Origin: Saccharothrix sp.
GTDB taxonomy: Bacteria; Actinomycetota; Actinomycetes; Mycobacteriales; Pseudonocardiaceae
Direction of reading: 5' to 3'
DNA: 64,000 nt
NCBI RefSeq assembly: GCF_031180885.1
Contig: NZ_JAPSLK010000036.1
Location: forward strand, 1 to 64,000
The notes under the pieces: model-generated
Databases searched by the model: none
What the model was told of the DNA's origin: nothing
What the model saw: only the letters and a program-made list of their open reading frames with translations
Program-made: the position numbers and the translations under genes
Part shown: piece after piece, positions 17,408 through 27,164 of the stretch
How the letters are laid out: every line of letters starts with the position of its first letter
Numbering within the stretch: the first letter of the stretch is position 1

Positions 17408-18658
17408 CTAGGCGGGCAGCTTCGTCGTGAAGGTCACCGGCAGGCTGGTCACCCCGCGCCCCACGGAGTTGTCGTACAGCCAGGCGACTTCCTCGTGCGG
17501 CACACCGAGTGCGATGTCCGGCAACCGCCGCAACAGGGTGTTGAACGCGATCTCGCCCTCCAGCCGCGACAACGGCGAGCCCGGGCAGAAGTGCGCCCCG
17601 TGCCCGAACGAGAAGTGGCGGATGTTCGACCGCCGGATGTCCAGGCGGTCCGGGTCCTCGAAGACCTCCGGGTCGCGGTTGGCGGAGCTGATCATCAGGT
17701 GTACGAAGGACTCCTTGCCGATCGGCACCCCGTGCAGCTCCATGTCCTCCGCCGCCACCCGCAAAGTCCCCCGGTACACCGGGGACTCGTAGCGCAGGAA
17801 CTCCTCGATCGCGTTCGGCGCCAGCTCCGGGTCGGACCGCAGCAGCTCCAGCTGGTCCGGGTGCGCGAACAGCGCCTCCATGCCGTTGCAGATCAGGTTC
17901 GCCGTGGTCTTGTGGCCGGCGTTGATGAGCAGGACCAGCGTGGACACCAGCTCGTCGTTGGTGAACCGGCCGTCCTCGTCCGCCGCGCGGATCAGCACGC
18001 TCACCAGGTCCTCGCCCAGGCCCTCGGCGCGCCGGCGGGCCAGCAGGTCGCTGAGGTACTGCTCCATGCTGTCGCTGGCCCACTTGAGCTTGGCGTTCTC
18101 CTCGTCGGTGTGGTAGGGCGCGCCGCTGAGGTACAAGCCCCACTCGTGCAGCTTGTCGCGGTCCTCGAAGGGCACGCCCAAGAACTCGCAGATCACCTTG
18201 AGCGGCAGCAGCAGCGCGAACTCGGTGAACAGGTCCGCTCCGCCCTCGCCGAACGCGTCGATCAGCTCGTCGCACGTCTGCTGGATCTTCGGCCGCAGCT
18301 CCCGCATCTTGCGCGGGGTGAACGCCTGCGCCACCAGCTTGCGCAGCCGGGTGTGCTCGGGGGCGTCGGCGGTGAGCATGTTCTTGATCAGGATCGGGCT
18401 GGAGTCCTTGAGCAGGTCCTGCCACCACGCGGGCGCCTTCGACACGCTCTTGGACAGCCGCGGGTCGGAGAACATCTTGCTCACGGTCTCGTAGTCCATG
18501 ACCACGTACGCCTCGGCGCCGACCGGGTGGTTGACCTGGTGCACCGGGCACTTCGAGCGCAGCGCGGCGTTGTCGGCGTGCCGGTTCGGGTTGGGCTCGG
18601 TGAAGAACTCCGGCGGCAGCTTCTCGTACTCGACGCCGGACGAAGCTCCGGTGCTCAT
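17408..18658 (-). CDS. Cytochrome P450 with Lys in the I-helix acid position
   Basis: ATG 18658 is chosen because GGAGGA lies just upstream. Product of 416 aa: a normal bacterial P450 frame with ADAPEHTRLRKLVAQAF in the C helix and K-helix EEFLRYESP. The heme loop is FSFGHGAHFCPG (Cys358). The I-helix reads INAGHKTTAN, so the usual acid before Thr-Thr is Lys250. It likely oxidises a carrier-bound or released intermediate, with ferredoxin supplied from elsewhere. It follows the MFS exporter by 20 bases. Confidence 0.9.
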   Translation of the reverse strand: MSTGASSGVEYEKLPPEFFTEPNPNRHADNAALRSKCPVHQVNHPVGAEAYVVMDYETVSKMFSDPRLSKSVSKAPAWWQDLLKDSSPILIKNMLTADAPEHTRLRKLVAQAFTPRKMRELRPKIQQTCDELIDAFGEGGADLFTEFALLLPLKVICEFLGVPFEDRDKLHEWGLYLSGAPYHTDEENAKLKWASDSMEQYLSDLLARRRAEGLGEDLVSVLIRAADEDGRFTNDELVSTLVLLINAGHKTTANLICNGMEALFAHPDQLELLRSDPELAPNAIEEFLRYESPVYRGTLRVAAEDMELHGVPIGKESFVHLMISSANRDPEVFEDPDRLDIRRSNIRHFSFGHGAHFCPGSPLSRLEGEIAFNTLLRRLPDIALGVPHEEVAWLYDNSVGRGVTSLPVTFTTKLPA

Positions 18659-18678
18659 CGCATCTCCTCCGATGACGG

Positions 18679-20052
18679 TCATACGGCCACTGCTTCCGGG
18701 CGGGGCAGGGTGCGGATGCGCTTGGACAGGGTCGGCAGCGCGGCCACCCCCGAGATCAGGCACATCGTCACGAACACCCACGTCGAGCCGGCCAGGTCGA
18801 ACACCGCGCCCACGACGAACACGCCGAGCGGGGCCGCGCTCATGGACATGAAGAACACCGCGCCCAGCACCCGGCCCTGGACCTTGTCCGGTGCGACGGC
18901 GGCGAGGTAGGACAGGAACAGCGTGCTGATGATCGGGCCGCGGATGAACACCAGCGTCACGATGATGCCCAGCGGGATCACGCCCGGCGTCACCGCGAGC
19001 AGGACCGCCACCACCGGGCCGACCCACGCGCCGCACAGCACGATCACCGACGGCTTGACCTTCTTGAACACCCAGCCCGCGACCAGCGACCCGACCAGTC
19101 CGCCGACCCCGGCCATGGCCAGCGTCGCGCCGATGAACGACTCCGACGCGCCCCGGGTCTGCGCGGTCGCGATCAGCGCCAGGAAGATGCCGGAGTGGGT
19201 GAACGCCATGTTCGACCCCATGATCCAGATGATCAGCGGGCGCAGGATCGGCTGCTTGAACAGGAACCGGAACCCCTCGGCGGTGCCCCGCTTCTCCTTG
19301 GTCTGGTCCTTGTTCTCGATCTGCATCGGCTTGCGGACGAAGAGCAGCAGGACAGTCGAGATCAGGAAGCCGACCGCGGACGCCAGGTACGGGAACGCCC
19401 GCGCCACGCCGAACAGCGCGCCGCCGATCGGCGGGCCGGCCATGGTGGCGCCGAAGTACCGGATCTGGTTCTGCGCGGTGGCCTGGGTGAGCTGGGAGGC
19501 GGGCACCAGGGCCTTGATCGCGGCCAGGCCGGCGGGCTGCGAGATGCCGAAGCACACCGCGGAGGCCAGGGCGATGCCGAAGATCACCGGCATGGACGCG
19601 CTGTCGGTGAAGATCAGCAGGCCGAACAGGGCGAGCAGCACGACCCGGACCAGGTTGCAGCCGATGAGCAGCAGGCGGCGGTCCAGGCGGTCGGCGAGGG
19701 TGCCGCCGGGGATGGACATGACGCTCGCCGTGATCAGCTGGGCGGAGCCGACGATGCCCGCGTAGAGCGCGGAGCCGGTGGTGGCCAGGATCAGCAGGGG
19801 GTAGGCGATCTCGGCGGTCTCCTTGGCGACCGCGGCGAACGCCTCGCTGCTCCACAGCGCCTGGAAGTCCCGGTTCTTGATCAACGGCTTCTCGGGCGCG
19901 TCCGCGGTGGCGTCGGGCGCGGCCGGCTCCGCGGCGGGGGCGGGCGGCTCGGCGGCGCGCGCGGTCGGCTCGGTCGGTTCCGCGGTCGCCGTGGTGGTGG
20001 CGGTCGCGGGTCCCGGGTCGGCCGGGGTGTTCTCGCGTTGTTCAGTGGACAT
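18679..20052 (-). CDS. MFS transporter with long cytoplasmic N-terminal tail
   Basis: ATG 20052 (GAGG upstream) overlaps the PKS stop codon by 11 bases, so its translation is coupled. About 60 residues of Pro/Ala/Thr/Glu low complexity precede the membrane part. Then come twelve hydrophobic helices, the MFS loop GGTLADRLDRRLLL after helix 2 and a second half with GSNMAFTHSGIFLALI. It resembles the enterobactin-exporter-like (EntS) branch of MFS proteins. It most likely exports the cluster product and gives self-protection. Confidence 0.85.
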   Translation of the reverse strand: MSTEQRENTPADPGPATATTTATAEPTEPTARAAEPPAPAAEPAAPDATADAPEKPLIKNRDFQALWSSEAFAAVAKETAEIAYPLLILATTGSALYAGIVGSAQLITASVMSIPGGTLADRLDRRLLLIGCNLVRVVLLALFGLLIFTDSASMPVIFGIALASAVCFGISQPAGLAAIKALVPASQLTQATAQNQIRYFGATMAGPPIGGALFGVARAFPYLASAVGFLISTVLLLFVRKPMQIENKDQTKEKRGTAEGFRFLFKQPILRPLIIWIMGSNMAFTHSGIFLALIATAQTRGASESFIGATLAMAGVGGLVGSLVAGWVFKKVKPSVIVLCGAWVGPVVAVLLAVTPGVIPLGIIVTLVFIRGPIISTLFLSYLAAVAPDKVQGRVLGAVFFMSMSAAPLGVFVVGAVFDLAGSTWVFVTMCLISGVAALPTLSKRIRTLPRPEAVAV

Positions 20053-23000
20053 CCACGACCTCATTCCGGGCCGGCGCCTGGCCGGGCAACGTGGTTTGCA
20101 ACTCTTCGGCGAGCCGGTGCACGTGCGGCTCGGTCAGCACCGACCAGTGGTTCCCCGGCACCGGCCGCACGCGCACGCCGCCGCGGTACAGCGGGGCCAG
20201 CCGGGCGGTGAGCTTGGCCGCGCCGCGCGCGCCCGTGTCCACCTTGAACACCACGGCCGGGCAGTCCACCGGGCGCGGCCGGTAGGTGGCGAGCACGCGG
20301 GCCTTGTCCAGGAACAGCTTGCGCAGCGCCGGGTTGCGCCGCACCTGCCGGCCGATCTCGCCGATGTTCAGCGCGCCGGCCGCCTGGATCCACGCGTGGC
20401 TGTACAGGAACTCCAGGTCCAGCCCGATCGGCACCCCGACCCGGCCGGGCACGAAGGCGTCCAGGCACAGCAGCACGTCCACCTCGAAGCCGCGCGAGAC
20501 CAAGATCCGCGCCATCTCGTGCGCCACCACCGCGCCGAACGACCAGCCGCCCAGCGTGTACGGACCTTCGGGCTGGACCGCCAGCAACGCGTCCACGTGC
20601 TGCGCCGCCGACTTCTCCACCGACCGGGCGCCCGAGTCCGGTTCCAGCCCGTACACCGGGCGGTCGGTGGTCAGCGCGTCGGCCAGTGCCTGGTAGCTCA
20701 TCGCGGTGCCGGCGGCGTCGGCGGCCAGGAACAGCGGTCGTCCCATGCCCTCGCGCAGCCGCACGGCCCGGACTGGGAGCGGCGCGGCGGGGGTCTTCGG
20801 CCGGTCCCGCTCGGCGAGTTCGACCAGCCGCCCGAACGTGGGTTCGCGGGAGAACTCGGCCAGGGACAACGAGATCCCGGCCTCCTCGCGCAACCGGCTC
20901 ATCATGTTCAGCGCGATCAGGGACTCGCCGCCGAGCCCGTAGAAGTGGTCGGCGTCGGAGGCGGGCGGCTGACCCAGGGCCTTGGTCCACAGCCGTTCCA
21001 GCACCGGGCGCACCGAGTCCCCGAGCACGGGGGTCGGCCGTGCCTTGGCCTTCAGGACGACCGGGGCGGGCTGGTCGGCGTTGGGGTCGGTGCCCAGGAA
21101 CGGGTGCGGCGGCAGGGAGCGGCGCACGGGCCGCTCACCCGCGAACACCGTCTCGCCCAGCACGTCCACCCCGCGCTCCCACAGCACGCCCAGCGCCCGC
21201 AGCAGCCCCAGTTCGCCGTCCTCGGCCCGACCCAGGAGCGGCACACCGGTCTTGGTGCTGTCCCAGCGCGCGTTCCAGCGGACCGTGCCCAGCATCGTCG
21301 CGCCGGGACCCAACTCCAGGAACGTGTCGACGCCCGCGTCCATCAGGGTTTCCACGCCCGCGTCGAGCAGGACGGGCCGGGCGAGCTGGTGGGCCCAGTA
21401 GTCGGGGCCGGCGACCGCGTCCGGGTCGGCCCACGTGCCCGTGGTGTTGGACACCAGCGGCAGCTCGGCGGGTTTGGCCTCGGTGCCGGCGACCACCCGG
21501 TGCAGGATCTCCGCCGCGGGTAGCATCGCCGCACAGTGCCCGGGCCGGTCGACGGCCAGCATCCGGAGATCCAGCCCTGCCAACGCGTCCCCGTCCACAA
21601 GTCGGTCCACATCGGACATCGGGCCGGACAGCACCACACCGCCGCGGCTGATCACGGACACCTCGACCGCGCTGCCCGGACCGATCCGCCGCAGCACCTC
21701 CTCGGCGGTGCCGTTGACCGCGACCATCCGGCCGGGCGGAGCCGCCTGCCACACCGCCTGCGCCCGTTCGTGCACCAGGGCGGCGGCGCCGCCGGGCGAC
21801 CACACCCCGGCCAGCGCGGCCGGCGCGAACTCGCCGATGCTGTTGCCGAACAACCCGACCGGCGTGATCCCCCAGTCCATGAGCTGCCGGCCCAGCGCGT
21901 AGCCCAGGGCGAACAGGCCGAGCTGCTGGTTGGTGCCCTCGTCGAACCACTCCGGCCCGCCGTCGACCTCCGCCACGACCGGCGTCAGGTCCACCCCGCA
22001 CCGCTCGCGCACCGCGTCCCGGATCTCGTCGAACCAGCGGCGGAAGCCGGGCAGCAGCCGGTAGGCGGGCGCGCCGGCGTTGTAGCGCAGGGTGCCGTGG
22101 CCGGGGAAGAGGAAGGCAACCTTGCCCAGCGGCCTCGGTTCGCCCGGGTCACCGGCGGTGGCCAGGGCTTCGGAGGCCTGTGCGGGGCCGTACACCGCGA
22201 TCGCTTGGCGGTGCTTGTGCTGACGCCGTTCGGCGAACGTCCGCGCCACGGCGTGCAGGTCGGGTTCGGTGCGCACGGCCTCGGCCAGATCGGTGCGGAG
22301 CTTGGCCAGAGCTTCCGGGGTCGCCGCCGACAGGGGCAGCACCGTCCCGCCCGACCGCGGTTCCACCGGCTCCCGTTCGGGCGCCTGCTGGAGCACGACG
22401 TGCGCGTTGGTACCGCCCACGCCGAACGAACTCACCGCCGCGATCCGCGTGCCCCGGTCCGGCCACGGCCCGTGCTCCGTGCACACCCGGAACGGCGTGC
22501 CGTCGAGGTCCAGCAACGGGTTCGGGGACTCGAAGTGCAGGCTGGGCACCACTTCCCCGTGTTCGAGCATCAGCACGGTCTTGATGAACGCCGCCACGCC
22601 CGCCGCCGCGCTGGTGTGCCCGAGGTTGCCCTTCACCCCGCCGATCAGGCAGAACCCGGTCTCGTCGGTGGACATCCGGAACGCCTCGGTCAGCGCCTGC
22701 ACCTCGACGGGGTCGCCGATCGGGGTGGCGGTGCCATGTGCCTCGACGTAGTCGATGTCGGCCGCGTTCACCCCGGCGAGCTTCTGCGCATAGCGGATGA
22801 CGTCGCGCTGCCCGGGGATGGACGGGGTGGTGTAACCCATCTTCTCCGCGCCGTCGTTGTTCAGCGCCGACCCGAGCACGACCGCCGCGATCCGGTCGCC
22901 GTCGGCCAGCGCGTCCGCCAGGCGCTTGAGCACGACCACGCCGACGCCCTCGCTGGGCACGGTGCCGGTGGCGCTCGCGTCGAACGGCCGGCAGTGCCCG

Positions 23001-23653
23001 TCGGCGGACAGCGGACCGCCCGGCTCGTGCCAGTAACCCCACTCGCCCTTGGGCGACACGGCCACGCCGCCGGCCAGCGCCGCGTCGCACTCGCGCGCGA
23101 TCAGGCTCTGCACCGCCATGTGGATGGCGACCAGCGAGGTCGAGCACGACGTCTGCACGGTCACCGCCGGGCCGCGCAGGCCGAGCTTGTAGGCGACGCG
23201 GGTGGCGACGTGGTCCTTCTCCAGCCCGATCAGCCGGGCCAGCGGGCTCAGCTCGACGCCGGTGCCGGAGTGCGTGCGGTCCGCACCCGCGTAGACGCCG
23301 ATCCAGCCGTCGAACCGGGTCGGGTCCAGGCCGGCGTCGTCCAAAGCGGACATCGCGGTCTGCAGGAACACCCGCTGCTGGGGGTCGATCCCCGCGGCCT
23401 CGGCGCGGCTGTAGCCGAAGAACGACCAGTCGAAGTCCGCCGAGTCGGCCATGACGCCCTTGGCCGGCACGAAGTTCGGCTGTCTCACGTCGGCCGGGTC
23501 GGCGCCCTTGTTCCGCACCAGGTCCTCGACGTCGAACCGGGTGATGCCCTCGACGCCGTCGCGCAGCAACTCCCAGAACTGCCCGATGTCGTTCGCGCCG
23601 GGCAGCCGGCAGGCCATGCCGACGACCGCGACCGCGTTCTCGGTGTTGGTCAC
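20042..23653 (-). CDS. Type I PKS module: KS-AT-ACP-TE
   Basis: The frame opens at GTG 23689; I prefer GTG 23653 (GGGGGA upstream), which starts four residues before the KS phrase AVAVVGMACRLPGA. KS: Cys170 in QTSCSTSL, His in EAHGTATPIGDP and NLGHTSAAAG. AT: FLFPGHGTLRYN, Ser605 in GNSIGEF and RPGHCAAML. ACP: GGESLIAL, Ser911. TE: GGWSFGAV, Ser1038, and His in GNHWSVL. There is no KR, DH or ER, so one unreduced two-carbon (or branched) unit is added and the chain is released here. The AT motifs are atypical. It is the terminal module of the assembly line by domain content. Confidence 0.9.
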   Translation of the reverse strand: MTNTENAVAVVGMACRLPGANDIGQFWELLRDGVEGITRFDVEDLVRNKGADPADVRQPNFVPAKGVMADSADFDWSFFGYSRAEAAGIDPQQRVFLQTAMSALDDAGLDPTRFDGWIGVYAGADRTHSGTGVELSPLARLIGLEKDHVATRVAYKLGLRGPAVTVQTSCSTSLVAIHMAVQSLIARECDAALAGGVAVSPKGEWGYWHEPGGPLSADGHCRPFDASATGTVPSEGVGVVVLKRLADALADGDRIAAVVLGSALNNDGAEKMGYTTPSIPGQRDVIRYAQKLAGVNAADIDYVEAHGTATPIGDPVEVQALTEAFRMSTDETGFCLIGGVKGNLGHTSAAAGVAAFIKTVLMLEHGEVVPSLHFESPNPLLDLDGTPFRVCTEHGPWPDRGTRIAAVSSFGVGGTNAHVVLQQAPEREPVEPRSGGTVLPLSAATPEALAKLRTDLAEAVRTEPDLHAVARTFAERRQHKHRQAIAVYGPAQASEALATAGDPGEPRPLGKVAFLFPGHGTLRYNAGAPAYRLLPGFRRWFDEIRDAVRERCGVDLTPVVAEVDGGPEWFDEGTNQQLGLFALGYALGRQLMDWGITPVGLFGNSIGEFAPAALAGVWSPGGAAALVHERAQAVWQAAPPGRMVAVNGTAEEVLRRIGPGSAVEVSVISRGGVVLSGPMSDVDRLVDGDALAGLDLRMLAVDRPGHCAAMLPAAEILHRVVAGTEAKPAELPLVSNTTGTWADPDAVAGPDYWAHQLARPVLLDAGVETLMDAGVDTFLELGPGATMLGTVRWNARWDSTKTGVPLLGRAEDGELGLLRALGVLWERGVDVLGETVFAGERPVRRSLPPHPFLGTDPNADQPAPVVLKAKARPTPVLGDSVRPVLERLWTKALGQPPASDADHFYGLGGESLIALNMMSRLREEAGISLSLAEFSREPTFGRLVELAERDRPKTPAAPLPVRAVRLREGMGRPLFLAADAAGTAMSYQALADALTTDRPVYGLEPDSGARSVEKSAAQHVDALLAVQPEGPYTLGGWSFGAVVAHEMARILVSRGFEVDVLLCLDAFVPGRVGVPIGLDLEFLYSHAWIQAAGALNIGEIGRQVRRNPALRKLFLDKARVLATYRPRPVDCPAVVFKVDTGARGAAKLTARLAPLYRGGVRVRPVPGNHWSVLTEPHVHRLAEELQTTLPGQAPARNEVVDVH

Positions 23654-23707
23654 CTCGTCCCCCATCCTCAGGCGTGCCACCGGTTTCACTCTCGTGGGGC
23701 GGGCCGG

Positions 23708-25387
23708 TCAGCTCCGGTCGGTGCGGCGGTCGCGGGCCGCGCCCAGCAGGCGGTCTCGGCTGCTGCCCCGACCCGCGGTCGCGGTCTCGGCGGGTGCGGC
23801 GAGCAGGTCGGCCTGGCCGCGCACGGTGCCGGCGCGGAACAGGTCGACGGTGCGCAGCGTCCGGCCCGACGCCTGGCTGAGCCGCTCGACCAGGATCACC
23901 AGCCGCAGGGAGTCGCCGCCCGCGTCGAAGAAGCTGACGTCGTCGTCCACGTGCTCGGTGTCGAGGACCTCCTGCCAGACGGACCGGACCAGGCCCAGCC
24001 GCGCGGCGGGGTCGTCCAGGTCGGTCTGGGGAGCGGCGGGCTGGTTCAGCACTTTTTCCTCCGGGTCGCGTGCGAGGTCGGCGGCGCTGCGGCGCAGGGC
24101 GGCCAGGATCTTGTCCGTCGTGGCCGCGGTGAACAGCTCCGCCGGGTGGTTCAGGGACAGTTCGAGCCGGTCGCGCCCGGTGGTGGTGTCCACGCGGACG
24201 AACAGCGCCAGGTCCCACTTGCTGTACTCGGGGCGCAGCGGCTGGAAGCGGCCGACCACGCCGGGGGCCAGTTCGAGCGGCTGCGCCGGTTCGGCCAGGT
24301 TGACCAGGACCGGGGTCAGCGGCGGGCGGGCCAAGTCGCGGTCGGGGTCCAGCGCGGCGGCGATCGCGTCCAGCGGCACGTCCGAGTCGATGAACGTCTC
24401 CATGCCCGCGGTGCGCGCGGTGCGCAGCAGTTCCCGCCACGTGGTGTCGGCGCCGAGCTGGACGCGCAGCACCAGGGTGGTCATGAACATGCCGATCACG
24501 TCGGCGGCGGCCGGGTCGTCGCGGCCGGGCCAGACGACGGCGAACAGGAAGTCGGTCTGCCCGGTGGTGCGGGCGAACGTGGCGGCCAGCAGCGCCACAC
24601 CGGTCATGAACGCGGTGCAACCCTCCTGTGTGGACAATTCGAGCACGGCCGCGGTGAGGTCGGCGTCCAGCAGGGTCTCCGCCGTGGCGCCGATCAAGGA
24701 GAGTTCGGGGTCTTCCGGGTCGCCGTCGTAGGGCAGCGCGATCGTGGTCGGCGCGCCGCGCAGCCGGTCCACCACACCCGCGACCCGCTCGGCGAACCCC
24801 TCGTCGTCGGCCGGGCCGTCCTGCACCAGCACCGGGTGGGGCGGGGTCGGCAGGTCCGGCTGGGCGCCGCGGGCGAAGGCCCGGTAGGTGGTGCCGATCT
24901 CCTCCACCAGCAACTGCCGGGACACGCCGTCGAACACGATGTGGTGCACCGTCAGCACGAGCAGCGTGCGGTCGGCGTCGAGGCGGATCACCTCGGCCCG
25001 CGCCGGGGCTTCCTCGGCCAGCTCGAACGGCGTGTAGCACAAGGCTTCCACCAGGCGCTCGATCTCCTCGGCGGTCCAGCCGTCGGCGACCGCGTCGGTG
25101 AACCCGACCTCGGGCGGGGACCCGTCGGTGCGGTACTCCACGCGCCGTGCGGCCGCGTCCAGCCGGAACCGCGAGCGCAACGCGGGATGGCGACCCAGCG
25201 CGCGGTCCACCGCCGCAGTCAACATTTCACAGTCGAGGGGTCCGGTGAATTCGAGGACGGTCGGCAACAGATAGCTCGGTCGCAGACGTTCGATCCGGTC
25301 GAGAATCCACAGGCCCTGCTGCGTGGGTGTCGCCGGGTGCCAGGCGCCAGGCGCCTCCGGGGCGCGCGCATCCGGCAACGATCGCAT
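23708..25387 (-). CDS. NRPS: condensation-PCP didomain, no A domain
   Basis: ATG 25387 (GGGGGA at 5 bases) is preferred over the far upstream start at 25501, which would add sequence without similarity. Residues about 25-460 are a condensation domain beginning TPTQQGLWILDR, with an intact HHIVFDG (His148-His149) and VIGMFMTTL. A linker leads to a PCP, GGDSLRLV with Ser493. No adenylation domain is present, so the PCP must be loaded in trans. The gene lies 54 bases upstream of the PKS on the same strand and is the first gene of the main leftward transcript. Confidence 0.9.
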   Translation of the reverse strand: MRSLPDARAPEAPGAWHPATPTQQGLWILDRIERLRPSYLLPTVLEFTGPLDCEMLTAAVDRALGRHPALRSRFRLDAAARRVEYRTDGSPPEVGFTDAVADGWTAEEIERLVEALCYTPFELAEEAPARAEVIRLDADRTLLVLTVHHIVFDGVSRQLLVEEIGTTYRAFARGAQPDLPTPPHPVLVQDGPADDEGFAERVAGVVDRLRGAPTTIALPYDGDPEDPELSLIGATAETLLDADLTAAVLELSTQEGCTAFMTGVALLAATFARTTGQTDFLFAVVWPGRDDPAAADVIGMFMTTLVLRVQLGADTTWRELLRTARTAGMETFIDSDVPLDAIAAALDPDRDLARPPLTPVLVNLAEPAQPLELAPGVVGRFQPLRPEYSKWDLALFVRVDTTTGRDRLELSLNHPAELFTAATTDKILAALRRSAADLARDPEEKVLNQPAAPQTDLDDPAARLGLVRSVWQEVLDTEHVDDDVSFFDAGGDSLRLVILVERLSQASGRTLRTVDLFRAGTVRGQADLLAAPAETATAGRGSSRDRLLGAARDRRTDRS

Positions 25388-25889
25388 GAGTTCCCCCAAT
25401 GGATTCCACTCGGGCGAGAATGGCCCGGTGCCGTTCGCGAGCCCGTTCCGCGGGCCGCCGAATGGACCGTAGGCAGAGCCGCCGAGTTCCGTCAAGCGCA
25501 CTGCTTCGGCAATTCAAGTCCTATTTGGACGTCCACACTTCGGTACCGAACCCGGCCCGGTTGACGCTTTCGCGAACGTGGTGCTTGACTGGCTTGCCGT
25601 GGGGCACGACCACGTGTCGAGCCCGCGGCGAGGGGACTGGGGAGTTCGTTCTGGGGCGTTCGTTCAGGGGTTCACATGGGGGTTGACGTGGCAGTGGCCG
25701 GCGCCTGTCCATAGGCGCTCGGCCTCCAGCCGTGCACGTTCACCCGGTCCCGCACGTCGAAGTGCGGGAACGACCTCGACAATCGCGCGTTGCGGCGCCC
25801 GCCGGATTCGGCGGGGCCATTGCCGGCGTGCGGCGAAAACCCCGCCCCCGGCCCTCACGCCGACCGCCCACCGACCAGGAGTCCGCCGG
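25388..25889. promoter_or_regulatory. Divergent promoter region of the cluster
   Basis: 502 bases without a gene separate the leftward NRPS/PKS transcript (start 25387) from the rightward P450/TEII transcript (start 25890). It has lower G+C near 25505-25545 and contains TTGACG (25561) and TTGACT elements plus the palindrome GGACGTCC near 25527. Promoters for both directions must lie here. Exact boxes cannot be called by eye. Confidence 0.5.
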
Positions 25890-27164
25890 ATGGCTGTCTC
25901 CCGAACGATGAGGACACCGGTCATGCCCGTCCACAACGCGACCGTTTCCGGATGCCCGGTGCACGCAGCCGACACCGATCTGGTCGACCCCCACCTGTAC
26001 AGCGACGGCGACGCGCACGCGGTGTGGCGGGAGCTGCGCGCGCAGGACGGGTTGAGCTGGCACCAGGTGGACGACGAACGCGGTTTCTGGAACGTCGTGC
26101 ACTTCAAGGAAACCGATTTCGTGCTGCGCAACACGCATCTGTTCACCTCCGAGCGCGGCACCATGCTGGAACTGCTCGGCATGGACGACCCGGCGGGCGG
26201 CCAGCAGCTCGCGGTGACCGACCCGCCCCGGCACACGATCATGCAGGCGCGCCTGAAGAAGGCCCTGGCGGTCAAGGCGGTGGACCGGCAGCGCGACACC
26301 ATCCGCGAACTGGTCGGCGACCTGATCGCGCCGATCGGCGACGGCGGCGTGTTCGACTGGGGCCAGGCGATGCTGGCCATGCCGATGTCGGTGACCGGCA
26401 CCATGATGGGCCTGCCGGAACAGGACTGGCCGTGGCTGAGCCGCCTCACGACGATCTGCATCGCCGCCGACGACCCGGAGTACCAGGACGAAGGCAGCCG
26501 CGACGCGACCCTGCACGTGGCGCACCGCGAGCTGTTCGCCTACTTCCAGGACCTGGTCCGGTTCCGCCGCGAGAACGCCGGCGACGACCTGATCAGCGTG
26601 CTGATCAACACCCGGTTCGAGGGCCGGCACATGTCGTCCGCAGAGATCGTGTCGAACTGCTACAGCCTCCTGCTGGGCGCGAACGTCACCACCCCGCACG
26701 CCCCGAACTACGTGATGGCCGAGTTCATCGAGACCGACGTGCTGCCCCAGTGGGCGGCCGACCCCGAGGTCGGCGTCACGGCCGTCGAGGAGGCGCTGCG
26801 CTGGGCCTCGCCGGTCAACCACATGCTGCGGTACGCCACGCAGGACGTCGTGGTGCGGGACACCAAGATCGCCGAAGGCGAGGCGGTCGTGGTGTGGCTG
26901 GGCGCGGCGAACCGGGACGAGGCGGAGTTCCCGAACTCCGAGACGTTCGACATCCGGCGCAAGCCCAACAAGCACCTGGCGTTCGGCATCGGTCCGCACT
27001 ACTGCGTCGGCCACAGCGTCGCCCGGGTGACCCTGCGCACGTTGTTCGAAGAGCTTTTGGCCCAGTACGAGGGCTTCGCGCCCGCCGGCAAGCCGGAACG
27101 CCTGGTGTCGAACTTCGTGTCCGGCTACAAGCACGTGCCGATCACGGCGAAGCGCCGTGCCTGA
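25890..27164 (+). CDS. Cytochrome P450, 424 aa, with GANVTT I-helix
   Basis: ATG 25890 is placed 9 bases after AGGAG; ATG 25923 is an alternative. N-terminus with SGCPVHAADTDLVDPHLY. C helix AVTDPPRHTIMQARLKK; I-helix LLLGANVTTPHAPN, where Val266 replaces the usual acid. K-helix EEALRWASPV; heme loop FGIGPHYCVG (Cys372). P450s of this look are often found beside NRPS genes, acting on carrier-bound amino acids, but here that is inference. It overlaps the downstream TEII by 8 bases and heads the rightward transcript. Confidence 0.9.
   Translation: MAVSRTMRTPVMPVHNATVSGCPVHAADTDLVDPHLYSDGDAHAVWRELRAQDGLSWHQVDDERGFWNVVHFKETDFVLRNTHLFTSERGTMLELLGMDDPAGGQQLAVTDPPRHTIMQARLKKALAVKAVDRQRDTIRELVGDLIAPIGDGGVFDWGQAMLAMPMSVTGTMMGLPEQDWPWLSRLTTICIAADDPEYQDEGSRDATLHVAHRELFAYFQDLVRFRRENAGDDLISVLINTRFEGRHMSSAEIVSNCYSLLLGANVTTPHAPNYVMAEFIETDVLPQWAADPEVGVTAVEEALRWASPVNHMLRYATQDVVVRDTKIAEGEAVVVWLGAANRDEAEFPNSETFDIRRKPNKHLAFGIGPHYCVGHSVARVTLRTLFEELLAQYEGFAPAGKPERLVSNFVSGYKHVPITAKRRA

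Noticed and set aside
21536..25564. Rightward 1342-codon open frame
   Set aside because: Antisense to the PKS and C-PCP genes, whose domain motifs are complete on the minus strand.
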